Of a stretch of 64,000 bases of DNA, positions 50,668 through 58,337 are shown piece by piece (the first letter of the stretch is position 1; every line of letters begins with the position of its first letter). Both the position numbers and the translations under genes were made by a program. The DNA is taken from the NCBI GenBank assembly GCA_965205925.1, contig OZ242183.1, positions 682,001-746,000 of the forward strand, written 5' to 3'. The notes under the pieces are model-generated. The model was not told the origin of the DNA, did not search any database, and saw only the letters and a program-made list of their open reading frames with translations. This DNA is from CAYRJD01 sp965205925. GTDB lineage: Bacteria; Actinomycetota; Acidimicrobiia; Acidimicrobiales; Poriferisodalaceae.

Positions 50668-51792
50668 GTGAATGAAACCGACACAGCGCTTCCGACCCCT
50701 GCGCAATACTTAGCCAACATCGCCAGTACTGCCCAGATTGTTCTGCTGGGCGATCAACCGGGCATAAGCGCTCATTTGAAGTTTCTAAGCGAAGCGATAC
50801 CTGTGCTAGCCGCGGCCGATGTGCAAAACCTGGCCTGGGACTACACCAACACTCGCCGACAAAGCGAGCTAGATGAGTTGACCACTGCTAGGGAATGGGA
50901 TGAGCGAGCCTGCGTTGACCTCTTTGCCGATTTGCTTGGTATCGGTTTCGCATATCGCGAGTACGCGGATGTGCTGCACGCAGTGTGGGCGCACAACAGT
51001 GAAGCCTCCAACGAAGCTCGGCAAATCCGAATGGTCGCACTGGGTTTGCCAACCTACGTTGAAGACCCCGATTTGTTGGACGGCCGATCGGGCTCGGAGC
51101 TTGAGCTTCGTAACTGGTGGATGGGTGGTCACTACCGCGATATAGCTGCGATTCACGCTTCCAATGTGCTGACCGAACAGGTTCTACGCAAAGGTGAGCG
51201 AGCCGTTGTGTATTCCGATATCAGGCGTACCACTACGCGTTTAGTCGAGTGGTCCGACGATCTTGCCACGGTCACGATGGGAAACCTATTGCATCACTGG
51301 CTGGGAGACGGCGTGAAACGAGTTTTGTTTCACGGTGCTGTGGGAGATCCAGCCGCTACCAAAAGAGTCGAAGAGCTTGTGTCGGCATCTCCGGAGAGTG
51401 GAAGACAAGGCGCTCAAGCCACTTTCGGCTTAGACCTCGCTACCTCAACGATTGGTAACGTAGGTTTGACGAAGGTTTCCGGCGCAATAAGCAGCAAAAC
51501 GGGAGCGCTGAGGCTACGAGACGTAGCCGACGGGTATCTGTATCTGTCAGCACGTGAAGACTGGCAACGGGTGCTGCTGTTAGAAAACTTTGTTAATGAC
51601 TCAAATTTTGCATCCATCGAAGCGCGCTATCGCGCTTTGGTGCCGCGCTCACAGCAATACTCCAAAGCCGAGCTAGAGCAAGTTCGCATCGAAGGTTTCG
51701 AGCAGCTGAAACAGGACTGGCCACCGTTACTGGACGAAGAAGAGCCGCCTAAGCGCCGATTCCGGTTTGGTCCCAAGCTAGGCAAAACGTAA
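50668..51792 (+). CDS. Unknown protein, degenerate paralog of the preceding gene (paralog 2)
   Basis: The 374-residue protein aligns with the preceding one over its whole N-terminal and central part: AQIVLLGDQPGISAHLKFL, LLGIGFAYREYADVLHAVWAHN, IRMVALGLP, YRDIAAIHASNVL, GERAVVYSDIRRTTTRL. The candidate active residues are changed: His-His becomes Asp29-Gln30, Glu115 becomes Asp58 and the late His becomes Arg; only His163 is kept. This suggests a non-catalytic partner of paralog 1, or a different chemistry. The tail is strongly basic (PPKRRFRFGPKLGKT). The start is GTG; the stop abuts the next GTG directly. Confidence 0.72.
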   Translation: MNETDTALPTPAQYLANIASTAQIVLLGDQPGISAHLKFLSEAIPVLAAADVQNLAWDYTNTRRQSELDELTTAREWDERACVDLFADLLGIGFAYREYADVLHAVWAHNSEASNEARQIRMVALGLPTYVEDPDLLDGRSGSELELRNWWMGGHYRDIAAIHASNVLTEQVLRKGERAVVYSDIRRTTTRLVEWSDDLATVTMGNLLHHWLGDGVKRVLFHGAVGDPAATKRVEELVSASPESGRQGAQATFGLDLATSTIGNVGLTKVSGAISSKTGALRLRDVADGYLYLSAREDWQRVLLLENFVNDSNFASIEARYRALVPRSQQYSKAELEQVRIEGFEQLKQDWPPLLDEEEPPKRRFRFGPKLGKT

Positions 51793-52323
51793 GTGAGTTC
51801 AAATAACCGCATCGATCATGTGCCACTTGGGGACGCCGAAAACGGCGAAGCGCCCATAGGCCAGCTTTTTGCATGCGGATTCTCAGCAATAGGGCACGAT
51901 CCCGTTCAGGCACTGAGATCTGTTGCAGGCACGACCGTGGTTTGTCTGCTGACTGCAGAGGAAATAATGATGCGCTACCCCGACTACATCCAGTGGCTTA
52001 AACAGCATCAGTTAAGCAATCAAGCTTCAAGCAAACCTCACGCCATTTGGTTGCAAATCGCTGACGGTGAGATAACCGATGATGAAGACGTAGTTGGCTT
52101 AGTGAACGAGGTGGTCGAACGGCTGCAAACTGGTCACGGAGTAGTGGTGCACTGTGGTGCAGGCATGGCACGCACGGCGGTGGTGTGCATCTTGACGATG
52201 GTGGCGTTGGGAGTCGAATTAGCTGATGCGGCGGTCGAGTTTCGCCAGGCTCGACCTGGGGGAGGCCCCGATGGGCCTGCGCAAGAAAAGCAGATTGCCA
52301 GGCTGGCTGGCCGCTTCACTTAG
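51793..52323 (+). CDS. Dual-specificity/tyrosine-type phosphatase
   Basis: The 176-residue protein carries the Cys-based phosphatase loop HCGAGMART (Cys121, Arg127), with Asp91 in LQIADGEITDD as possible general acid. It ends in a helix (AAVEFRQARPGGGPDGPAQEKQIARL) as in cyclin-dependent kinase inhibitor 3-like and DSP families. It could remove phosphate from a protein, a nucleotide or an inositol-type metabolite. Its GTG starts immediately after the paralog 2 stop, so the three genes are one operon. The last four bases overlap the converging Nudix gene. Confidence 0.85.
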   Translation: MSSNNRIDHVPLGDAENGEAPIGQLFACGFSAIGHDPVQALRSVAGTTVVCLLTAEEIMMRYPDYIQWLKQHQLSNQASSKPHAIWLQIADGEITDDEDVVGLVNEVVERLQTGHGVVVHCGAGMARTAVVCILTMVALGVELADAAVEFRQARPGGGPDGPAQEKQIARLAGRFT

Positions 52324-53147
52324 CTGTTTTCCTCCCAAGACCAACCTGATTCCAGCATGTAACAGCGCCTGCGGGGCCCAGCCGCATCCAGATCTCCATT
52401 TGGATAAGCAGAGTCACCGGGGTAAACCGCCACCATTCCTGGATTCTGTGCTGAAGACATGATCATTTCGGTGTGGAAGCAGCGAGCGCGTGTTTGCGCC
52501 GTGTGTTTTAGAGCAGCTTGCGTTGAACTAAATTTTTCTAAGTAGGTGAGTGTCACGAAGGTTGGAGTAACGAACTCCATTTCTCCCGTGGAGCGCATTT
52601 TTAAGGCTTCGGTCGGGGCAATCCAGATGTGATCAAGTATTTCTGCCTGGTCAACGGTGATTGCTCCCAATGGGTCGGGTGTATCACAAACAAAGAAGTG
52701 GGTTGCAAAGCGTTTCGGGCGGATTGGTGGCGGCAACCAATGTGAAAGATGAATCAGTTCGGTACCGCTCAAGTCAATCCCGGCTTCTTCAGCGGCTTCC
52801 CGTCTGGCTGCGGTTCTAAATCCACGTTGAGTGGGGGCAGAAGGCTCAGCTGGACCATGCGGTGGCTCGCAGTCACCGATCAAGTCGTCACTTGGGGCGT
52901 CTTCTCGGTCGGCTTCGTCAATCTGCCCGCCCGGAAATACCCACATTCCTCCAAACACTCCGCGTGAATTGCGTTGCAGCATTAAGACTTCAAGGCCCGA
53001 TTGCGGTGTCGTGTTGGTGGTAGCTGTGTCGCGGATGGGCACGACGGTTGCTGCATCGGTCGGAGCTGGCGCCTCATCGGCGTTGATGATCTCGGTTTTC
53101 ATGCCGGGCGCGTGCAGCTCACCAGATGGTTTTGTTTCACTGCTCAT
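52320..53147 (-). CDS. Nudix hydrolase
   Basis: The 275-residue protein has a Nudix box interrupted by an insert: VFPGGQIDEADRED, then about 30 polar residues, then TAARREAAEEAGIDL. The catalytic Arg-Glu-x-x-Glu-Glu helix is intact. The remainder (FATHFFVCDTPD, EILDHIWIAPTEAL) is like the human NUDT7/8/19-type CoA-diphosphatase relatives in actinobacteria. It hydrolyses a nucleoside-diphosphate-linked compound, perhaps CoA or an acyl-CoA. It converges with the phosphatase gene by four bases. Confidence 0.88.
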   Translation of the reverse strand: MSSETKPSGELHAPGMKTEIINADEAPAPTDAATVVPIRDTATTNTTPQSGLEVLMLQRNSRGVFGGMWVFPGGQIDEADREDAPSDDLIGDCEPPHGPAEPSAPTQRGFRTAARREAAEEAGIDLSGTELIHLSHWLPPPIRPKRFATHFFVCDTPDPLGAITVDQAEILDHIWIAPTEALKMRSTGEMEFVTPTFVTLTYLEKFSSTQAALKHTAQTRARCFHTEMIMSSAQNPGMVAVYPGDSAYPNGDLDAAGPRRRCYMLESGWSWEENS

Positions 53148-53174
53148 GGCGATTCACTTTGTTTGACCACCTCT

Positions 53175-53825
53175 TTAAACCGGTTTGCTTTTCCGTGTGC
53201 TAATCCGGTTGGCTGCCTTGCTTACACCTGGCAATGTCATCTCAACCGAGCCCTGGTGCATGGCAAGGTAGCCCATTATCAGCTGCTCTATTTCTATCCA
53301 GTTGCTAGCACGGGGCCGTTCAAAGTGGCTGTTGTATTCCTGATCAAATACGACCACCTCGCGGCCAGCGGCTCTAAGTCGCTCAATGTTGTGCGGAGCG
53401 TCTTCGACGAAAACGTCGGCGTCAACGTCAGATTTTGCTCCCAAAAAGCACAGGTCGCGGTAAGGAATTTTTGATTTGTCTAGCCATTGAACGGTGTCTA
53501 CAACGGCTGACTCGTGACCCCAGTTGGTGTAAAGGCGATGTGTGACGATACGAATCCAAGCACCGGCATCGGACAAACGCCACAGAACGTCGGCACACGA
53601 TTCGTACATCTCAAGATCTTGGAAGATGTGGTACTCGCGCACAGCAATGTCGTGAAGCTTGGAGTACTCGTCTTCGGTTATACCCCACTCTTCAAAACCC
53701 CAGGTGCGAGATACGGCCAGGTCTGCATCTGACAATCCCTTCTCCTGCTTGAAAACCTTGCGGAGTCCCTCATTGTATTTTGCGCAGACTCCGTCAAGAT
53801 CAACAGCAAGAATGAACTCATCCAC
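53175..53825 (-). CDS. HAD-superfamily 5'-nucleotidase (NT5C-like)
   Basis: The 216-residue protein has the HAD nucleophile motif LAVDLDGVCAKYN (DxD), motif II in RIVTHR, a Lys in LGAKSDVDADVFVED and the acidic motif III. The pattern, with RTWGFEEWGITEDEY in the cap, matches 5'(3')-deoxyribonucleotidase-like (PF06941) proteins. It would dephosphorylate nucleoside monophosphates or a related substrate. The start is GTG. It lies 27 bases upstream of the Nudix gene on the same strand, so they may act together. Confidence 0.85.
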   Translation of the reverse strand: MDEFILAVDLDGVCAKYNEGLRKVFKQEKGLSDADLAVSRTWGFEEWGITEDEYSKLHDIAVREYHIFQDLEMYESCADVLWRLSDAGAWIRIVTHRLYTNWGHESAVVDTVQWLDKSKIPYRDLCFLGAKSDVDADVFVEDAPHNIERLRAAGREVVVFDQEYNSHFERPRASNWIEIEQLIMGYLAMHQGSVEMTLPGVSKAANRISTRKSKPV

Positions 53826-53879
53826 GGCCGCAAGTTAGTCCCGGAAGGCTTTGCGCTTGTGCTGTTGTTGGCGACAGCG

Positions 53880-54230
53880 TTAGTGGTCGTGCCCAGACTC
53901 TCTGCTCGCATATTGCGCAACAAGAGCGTCGACCTTGGCCTGCGGAGCTTTTCCATCGTCGCGCAGCAGGCGTTCTAGCGCAGCTAGCCAGCATCCGTAG
54001 TAGCCAGCAGGTTCGCCTGTGCTGCTAGTGGTCTCATCGTGGTTGCCAATTTCGATAATCAGATACTTTTGAAACTGACTCCAAGTGAAGTAGCCCGCCT
54101 CGACTGCAGCCGCAGCCAAACCGAATGAGCGGCTTTGCCAAGGCTCGTCAAAAACAAGTTCACCGTTTGACCTCGGCGGCTGATGTGATTCTTGCGTTTG
54201 CTCGCCTGCAAACGCTGACCGGTCGCTCAT
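53880..54230 (-). CDS. Nitrile hydratase accessory protein
   Basis: From ATG 54230 this is a 116-residue protein with GELVFDEPWQSRSFGLAAAAV and TWSQFQKYLIIEI, the pattern of the nitrile hydratase beta-like accessory/activator proteins (P14K/NhlE type). It is thought to load cobalt and drive cysteine oxidation in the alpha subunit by subunit exchange. A longer open frame (to 54284) overlaps the alpha gene and is less likely. The C terminus ends ESGHDH. It is the third gene of the nitrile hydratase operon. Confidence 0.88.
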   Translation of the reverse strand: MSDRSAFAGEQTQESHQPPRSNGELVFDEPWQSRSFGLAAAAVEAGYFTWSQFQKYLIIEIGNHDETTSSTGEPAGYYGCWLAALERLLRDDGKAPQAKVDALVAQYASRESGHDH

Positions 54231-54237
54231 CGAGTAT

Positions 54238-54870
54238 CTAGTGCTGTGCCGGTGAAGTATCTGCTTGAGTGGCTGGTGTAGCAACGGCGTGACCTACTCC
54301 GATCATCGAGTCGCGTGTAACCAGTTGAGCTAGCCCCTCTGCGCTTAACTCCTCTGTACCAGCTGGACGCTCCGGCAAGATTAGATAACGAGTCTCTGAG
54401 CTGGAATCCCAAACGTTGATATGTACGTCTGAGTCCAGTTCAAGCCCCATTTCGGATAACACTTGTCGCGGCTCGCGCACCACCCTGGAGCGGTACTGCG
54501 GACTCTTGTACCAATTCGGCGGAAGCCCCAGAAGCGCCCACGGATAACACGAGCACAGGGTGCAGACCACGACGTTGTGAGTGTCAGAGGTGTTGGCCTT
54601 TACTTCTAGGTGATCAATCTCTGGACCAGAGATACCCATTGCAGCGATAGCTGCATCTGCATTGGTCAGCAGCTGTTCTCGAAAGTTGGCATCGGTCCAG
54701 GCGTGTGCCACAACACGTGCACCAATTAGTGGACCAATGTCGTTTTCGTAGCGTTCGATAAGAGCGTCAATGCGCTGAGAGTCAACGATTCCTCGCTCAA
54801 CCAGTAGTGCTTCTAATGCCTCGGCGCGGATAGCGGGTGAGTTGTGGTCGTGCGAATGGTCGTGACTCAT
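54238..54870 (-). CDS. nthA: Nitrile hydratase alpha subunit, cobalt type
   Basis: The 210-residue subunit (start ATG 54870, MSHDHSHDHN) has the metal-binding claw VCTLCSC (Cys103, Cys106, Ser107, Cys108). Thr between the first Cys and Leu marks the cobalt type (iron enzymes have Ser). WYKSPQYRSRVVREPRQVL follows as usual. With the beta subunit it hydrates nitriles to amides. Oxidised Cys residues (sulfinate/sulfenate) are expected after maturation. The His-rich start might bind metal. Gene order beta-alpha-accessory is that of cobalt-type L/H-NHases. Confidence 0.95.
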   Translation of the reverse strand: MSHDHSHDHNSPAIRAEALEALLVERGIVDSQRIDALIERYENDIGPLIGARVVAHAWTDANFREQLLTNADAAIAAMGISGPEIDHLEVKANTSDTHNVVVCTLCSCYPWALLGLPPNWYKSPQYRSRVVREPRQVLSEMGLELDSDVHINVWDSSSETRYLILPERPAGTEELSAEGLAQLVTRDSMIGVGHAVATPATQADTSPAQH

Positions 54871-54893
54871 GATTGCTTCGTGTGCTTGTCTGA

Positions 54894-55793
54894 TTAACAG
54901 TCTGGGTCGGCCAAGGTCAGGTAGCACTCGTACATATCAACGTGAACGGTTACTCCCGGTTCTGCATCCTCTCCCCAGAGCTCATTGGCTGCAAACGCGA
55001 CAGCGTAGACGTGTTGGGGGCGCTCGCCTAGGTCATGAGCGGTGGAGTCGGGTAGTACCTCGGCTCCATGAAGTTCGGCTATCTCGCCGCGCTTGGCTTC
55101 GGCGTAGCTGGGTAGTCGAGTGTGACCAGTGCTGTTGCGCGGCTCGGTGTCGTGGTGGGGTTTCGTGTCGTGGCGAGACTTCGCGCCGCGGCGAGACAAA
55201 GCCACAACAGCGTCGCCGACTTTGAAACGAGGAGCACGTGCAAGGTTTCTTTGGGCTGTGCGGGCAGGCCTTGTGGTGCTACTAGCCACTGTTTCACAGG
55301 GTTGCGCATCGCAGGGCGATGTATCTGGCGGTAGCAGATCGGCGTCTACGGTTGCGGCTCGCTGAGCTCGGCTTACCGGGCCGGTGCCAGCTGGCGCTCC
55401 GAGTCGCTGGTCGACTTCATAGGGTTCCAGCACGCCGTACTCACTGAGTAATAACTCAAAAGCGGCTAACCAACGGCCGTAATAGCCGTGCTGGAAATAG
55501 TCCGCCGGTGCAAGACGCTCTAGAGCGTAGCGAAACTCTCCGGTGCGATTACCTGAGACAGCCAGCGACGGGCCGAGCAAGCCAAATACGCGTTTTTCCC
55601 AATTGTGGTGAAACGGAGGTTCGTCTGGGTCGTGCGGAACCGACCCGTAGCCGCGCACCCCGCCCAGATCATGAACCCGCGATTGGTTAGCCGGCTTTGC
55701 CGCGCCCGAACCTGTTGTATGCACATCCGCAGTCTTGCGCAGATTAGAACTGAACGTGTTGAGGTTTGTAGTCTCAGCAAAGCAAGCAAACAA
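54894..55793 (-). CDS. nthB: Nitrile hydratase beta subunit with unusual insert
   Basis: The frame codes for up to 299 residues. It has HDLGGVRGYGSVPHDPDEPPFHHNWEKRVFGL (family N-terminal signature, split here by a Gly/Ser linker upstream), DYFQHGYYGRWLAAFELLL, and the SH3-like C-terminal barrel FKVGDAVVAL with HTRLPSYAEAKRG. Between these two C-terminal elements, normally close together, lies an extra His/Asp/Arg-rich piece (RHDTKPHHDTEP; DNA 55126-55198). A second low-complexity spacer precedes the barrel. The start is unclear: TTG 55793 or GTG 55724; no ATG is in frame upstream of the signature. It is the first gene of the operon. Confidence 0.88.
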   Translation of the reverse strand: MFACFAETTNLNTFSSNLRKTADVHTTGSGAAKPANQSRVHDLGGVRGYGSVPHDPDEPPFHHNWEKRVFGLLGPSLAVSGNRTGEFRYALERLAPADYFQHGYYGRWLAAFELLLSEYGVLEPYEVDQRLGAPAGTGPVSRAQRAATVDADLLPPDTSPCDAQPCETVASSTTRPARTAQRNLARAPRFKVGDAVVALSRRGAKSRHDTKPHHDTEPRNSTGHTRLPSYAEAKRGEIAELHGAEVLPDSTAHDLGERPQHVYAVAFAANELWGEDAEPGVTVHVDMYECYLTLADPDC

Positions 55794-55811
55794 AATTAGC
55801 TCGGGAGAAAA

Positions 55812-56804
55812 ATGGCTTATTCAGCACCAACTGACGCGTTCAGGTTTGACGACCAGCGGGCCGCAATGGAAGGCAGACGAGTATTCATTACCGGTGCCGG
55901 AAAAGATGGTGGCATAGGTCAAGCATTTGCCCTGTGTGCCGGTCTCAACGGTGCTGAGTCTGTTGGCGTGCATTTTCATCGCAGCTATGAAGACGGCTTT
56001 GACCTGGTTGACAAATTACGTGAGCTTGGAGTCAACGCGTTTCCAGTGCAAGCCGATGTAACAAATCTGCGTGACCTATGGGCCATTAGGTCACATGTGA
56101 TTAATCAGATGGGTTCCAAGCCACCGAATCTTGTTATTTGCAACTCCGGGTTGACCGAATCGGGCTACAGCTTTGGGCGCGCTTTACGTCAGGTGGAGGG
56201 TGAGTCAACGTCGTTGCGTCGTGCAAGGGTGCGTCAGCACTTCCTAGACAATCTGGATGAGTCGCGCTTAGTGCTTGACACCAAGGTGGACGGTTTCATG
56301 GCAACGACACACCTGTGGGCGGGGGAGGCCGTCTATCACTCCGAACCGGTGCAGATCGTTTATGTCTCTTCGCGCCAGGCCATTGACCCAGGCCCGGCGG
56401 TTCCGGGCTATGCGCTGAGCAACTGGGCGGTGTTGCAACTACCGAAGGTGCTGAAGGTAAACCTTGGACCTAGCTCTGAGTTTGTTAGCTGCTTCTCTTT
56501 GCTGCTGCCGTTCGTTCGCACCGGCATGACTAATGAATACGTTGATAACGAGCGGGTGTTCGGCCGCTGGCAAAAGCGAATGCTTGAACCCTGCGAAATG
56601 GCTAAGGCGTTCATGGTGCTCTTGGGTAGGCCTGTTGATGAAACCGATGGCGCCATGTTTGAGCTAATGGTTGATTCACCTGGTGATGAGAGCGCAGATG
56701 GCTCAGATACGGACCCGAGCATAGAAGTCACCTGGCAGAAAGTTGATTTCGATTTTGATGAGACGAAGCTGGATTGGAGTGCTAAAAATCCACTGCGATT
56801 TTAA
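55812..56804 (+). CDS. SDR-family oxidoreductase with atypical active site
   Basis: The 330-residue protein has the SDR coenzyme motif FITGAGKDGGIGQAF (26-40), ADVTNL, ICNSGL and IVYVSSRQA with Ser186/187. At the catalytic YxxxK it reads GYALSNWAV: Tyr200 is kept, but Lys is replaced by Asn204. Either it uses a different proton relay or it is no longer a dehydrogenase. It also has long inserts (about 115-170) compared with usual 250-residue SDRs. It is divergent from the nitrile hydratase operon; a repeat/hairpin region follows. Confidence 0.82.
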   Translation: MAYSAPTDAFRFDDQRAAMEGRRVFITGAGKDGGIGQAFALCAGLNGAESVGVHFHRSYEDGFDLVDKLRELGVNAFPVQADVTNLRDLWAIRSHVINQMGSKPPNLVICNSGLTESGYSFGRALRQVEGESTSLRRARVRQHFLDNLDESRLVLDTKVDGFMATTHLWAGEAVYHSEPVQIVYVSSRQAIDPGPAVPGYALSNWAVLQLPKVLKVNLGPSSEFVSCFSLLLPFVRTGMTNEYVDNERVFGRWQKRMLEPCEMAKAFMVLLGRPVDETDGAMFELMVDSPGDESADGSDTDPSIEVTWQKVDFDFDETKLDWSAKNPLRF

Positions 56805-56806
56805 AC

Positions 56807-56886
56807 CAGGTTTGCTAGGGCAAAGCGATTACCTGCAGGTTTGCTAGGGCAAAGCGATTACCTGCAGGTTTGCTAAGGCAAACCTG
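56807..56886. repeat. 29-bp tandem repeat ending in a strong hairpin
   Basis: Two identical 29-base units (56807-56835, 56836-56864) start CAGGTTTGCTAGGGCAAAGC. A third partial copy runs into CAGGTTTGC-TAAG-GCAAACCTG (56865-56886), a perfect 9-bp hairpin. The structure lies at a convergent gene end and overlaps the stop (56873-56875) of the minus-strand SMP-30 gene. Each full unit can also fold (CAGGT/ACCTG and TTGC/GCAA). A terminator array is likely; no U-tract follows. Confidence 0.8.
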
Positions 56887-57715
56887 CTCCAGGAATCTCT
56901 ACACGTACAGTTTCAATGCGACCCTGGGGTGCAGCACCTTTTTCTGGGCGCGAGCTAGGAGCGTTGACCATATAAAGCGTGCGGCGATCTTCGCCGCCCA
57001 ACATGCAAGCGAAACAGTTGAGTTCTAGCTCCATCTCATCGGTCACCTCTCCACCATCCACCACCCGAAAACAGCAGGCATTCAGCGGATCAGCTACCCA
57101 TATTCCGCCCTGTTCGTCCAAGCAGATTCCGTCAGGGACGCGTTCTCCAAGATCAGCAAACGTGCGACGATTAGTCAGCGCGCCATCGGCAGCAACTTCA
57201 AACGCGGTGAGCCGATGACCGTATGACTCAGCTATCACCATGTGCTTTCCGGTTGGGCTAATGACGGTGCCGTTTGGAAAATCCAACTCAGCCGGGCCTG
57301 CGGTTACTTCACCAGCCGGAGAAACAATCGCCAAAGTCGCTTGCTGAAATGTTTCGCCGTTGCGGTCATCAAATCCGAAATTGCCGACATAGGCAGTACC
57401 GTCGGCTGCTACGACCATGTCGTTGCAAGGCCCTGTCGCCACCTCATTCAGATCGGCGTGCATTGACTCTTCACCTGCTGGGGTGAGACGCCGCAAGGTG
57501 CGATCAAGCATTGAGACAAATAACAAGTCTCCATTAGGCAACCAGCCCAGCCCGGACGGCTGCGTTGGCACATCGTGGATGCGCCGTTCGTTGCCAGCAG
57601 CATCAACCGTGAAGATGCCGTGGCGATAGAAGTCGGAAAACCAGAGCAAACCATCGTGCCAACGAGGCCCCTCGCCAAATTGCAGTCCGTTCAGCAGTAC
57701 CTGTGTTTCGGTCAC
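56873..57715 (-). CDS. SMP-30/gluconolactonase family protein
   Basis: The 280-residue protein has the six-bladed propeller pattern of SMP-30/gluconolactonase/LRE enzymes: FGEGPRWHDGLLWFSD at the start (Glu metal ligand), then ATGPCNDMVVAADGTAYVGNFGF (Asn/Asp) and RVPDGICLDEQGGIWVA (Asp). These fit a calcium-dependent lactonase acting on sugar or aldonic lactones. The start is GTG. Its 3' end lies within the repeat/hairpin region. Confidence 0.9.
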   Translation of the reverse strand: MTETQVLLNGLQFGEGPRWHDGLLWFSDFYRHGIFTVDAAGNERRIHDVPTQPSGLGWLPNGDLLFVSMLDRTLRRLTPAGEESMHADLNEVATGPCNDMVVAADGTAYVGNFGFDDRNGETFQQATLAIVSPAGEVTAGPAELDFPNGTVISPTGKHMVIAESYGHRLTAFEVAADGALTNRRTFADLGERVPDGICLDEQGGIWVADPLNACCFRVVDGGEVTDEMELELNCFACMLGGEDRRTLYMVNAPSSRPEKGAAPQGRIETVRVEIPGAGLP

Positions 57716-57782
57716 GCTGACACGCTAGACCGTAAAGCAAACGCCAGGCCTTGTGAGCTAGGTCTAACGAACTGACCCAGTG

Positions 57783-58274
57783 CTAGCCAAGCTCCATGCG
57801 GTACAGGTTGGTGGCGCGTGTTTCAAAACCAAGCCGTTGATACAAACGGTTAGCAGCTTCACGGCTCGGTCGCGAGGTGAGATCAACCGTGCGTGCTCTT
57901 GCTGCTGTGGCTAGCTCAATTGCACGACGATTCAACAGCTCGCCAACACCCTTACCGCGCGCTAATTCGTCTACCACAACGTCTTCGATCCAGGCTCTTT
58001 GTCCGGTCGGCAGAGGGAAGATGACTAACACCATCGCACCAACAATCTGCGTCTGATCAGGCGCCGAGTTGTTTTCGTGAGTGTCAACTGCTGGCATCTT
58101 CGCAATCAGCAAGGTGCAAGCATCATGCTTAGCTATCTCTGCTACGCGTTCTTGCGAAATCGCCACCGCGGAGCTTGATAGTTGAGGAATCAGTACCTGC
58201 AACGCGCGCGTTACTTGCTCAAGTTCGCCGGTGTCAGTTCCGCTGCAAACCGTAATCTGAGGTTTAGTCATCAC
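57783..58274 (-). CDS. GNAT-family N-acetyltransferase
   Basis: The 163-residue protein has the GNAT core: WIEDVVVDELARGKGVGELLNRRAIELA (acetyl-CoA pyrophosphate loop R-G-K-G-V-G), then TSRPSREAANRLYQRLGFETRATNLYRMEL. The acceptor is unknown. GTG 58274 and ATG 58271 are alternative starts. It is divergent from the PAC2 gene. Confidence 0.9.
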   Translation of the reverse strand: MMTKPQITVCSGTDTGELEQVTRALQVLIPQLSSSAVAISQERVAEIAKHDACTLLIAKMPAVDTHENNSAPDQTQIVGAMVLVIFPLPTGQRAWIEDVVVDELARGKGVGELLNRRAIELATAARARTVDLTSRPSREAANRLYQRLGFETRATNLYRMELG

Positions 58275-58337
58275 GAGCCAAACCGTAATACTTGACCAGT
58301 TAACACAAGCTCCACCTTTAGAGCCACCACCAGATAG

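Noticed and set aside
54231..54284. Longer start for the nitrile hydratase accessory protein
   Set aside because: The additional 18 residues overlap the alpha-subunit gene; ATG 54230 lies eight bases after that gene's stop.
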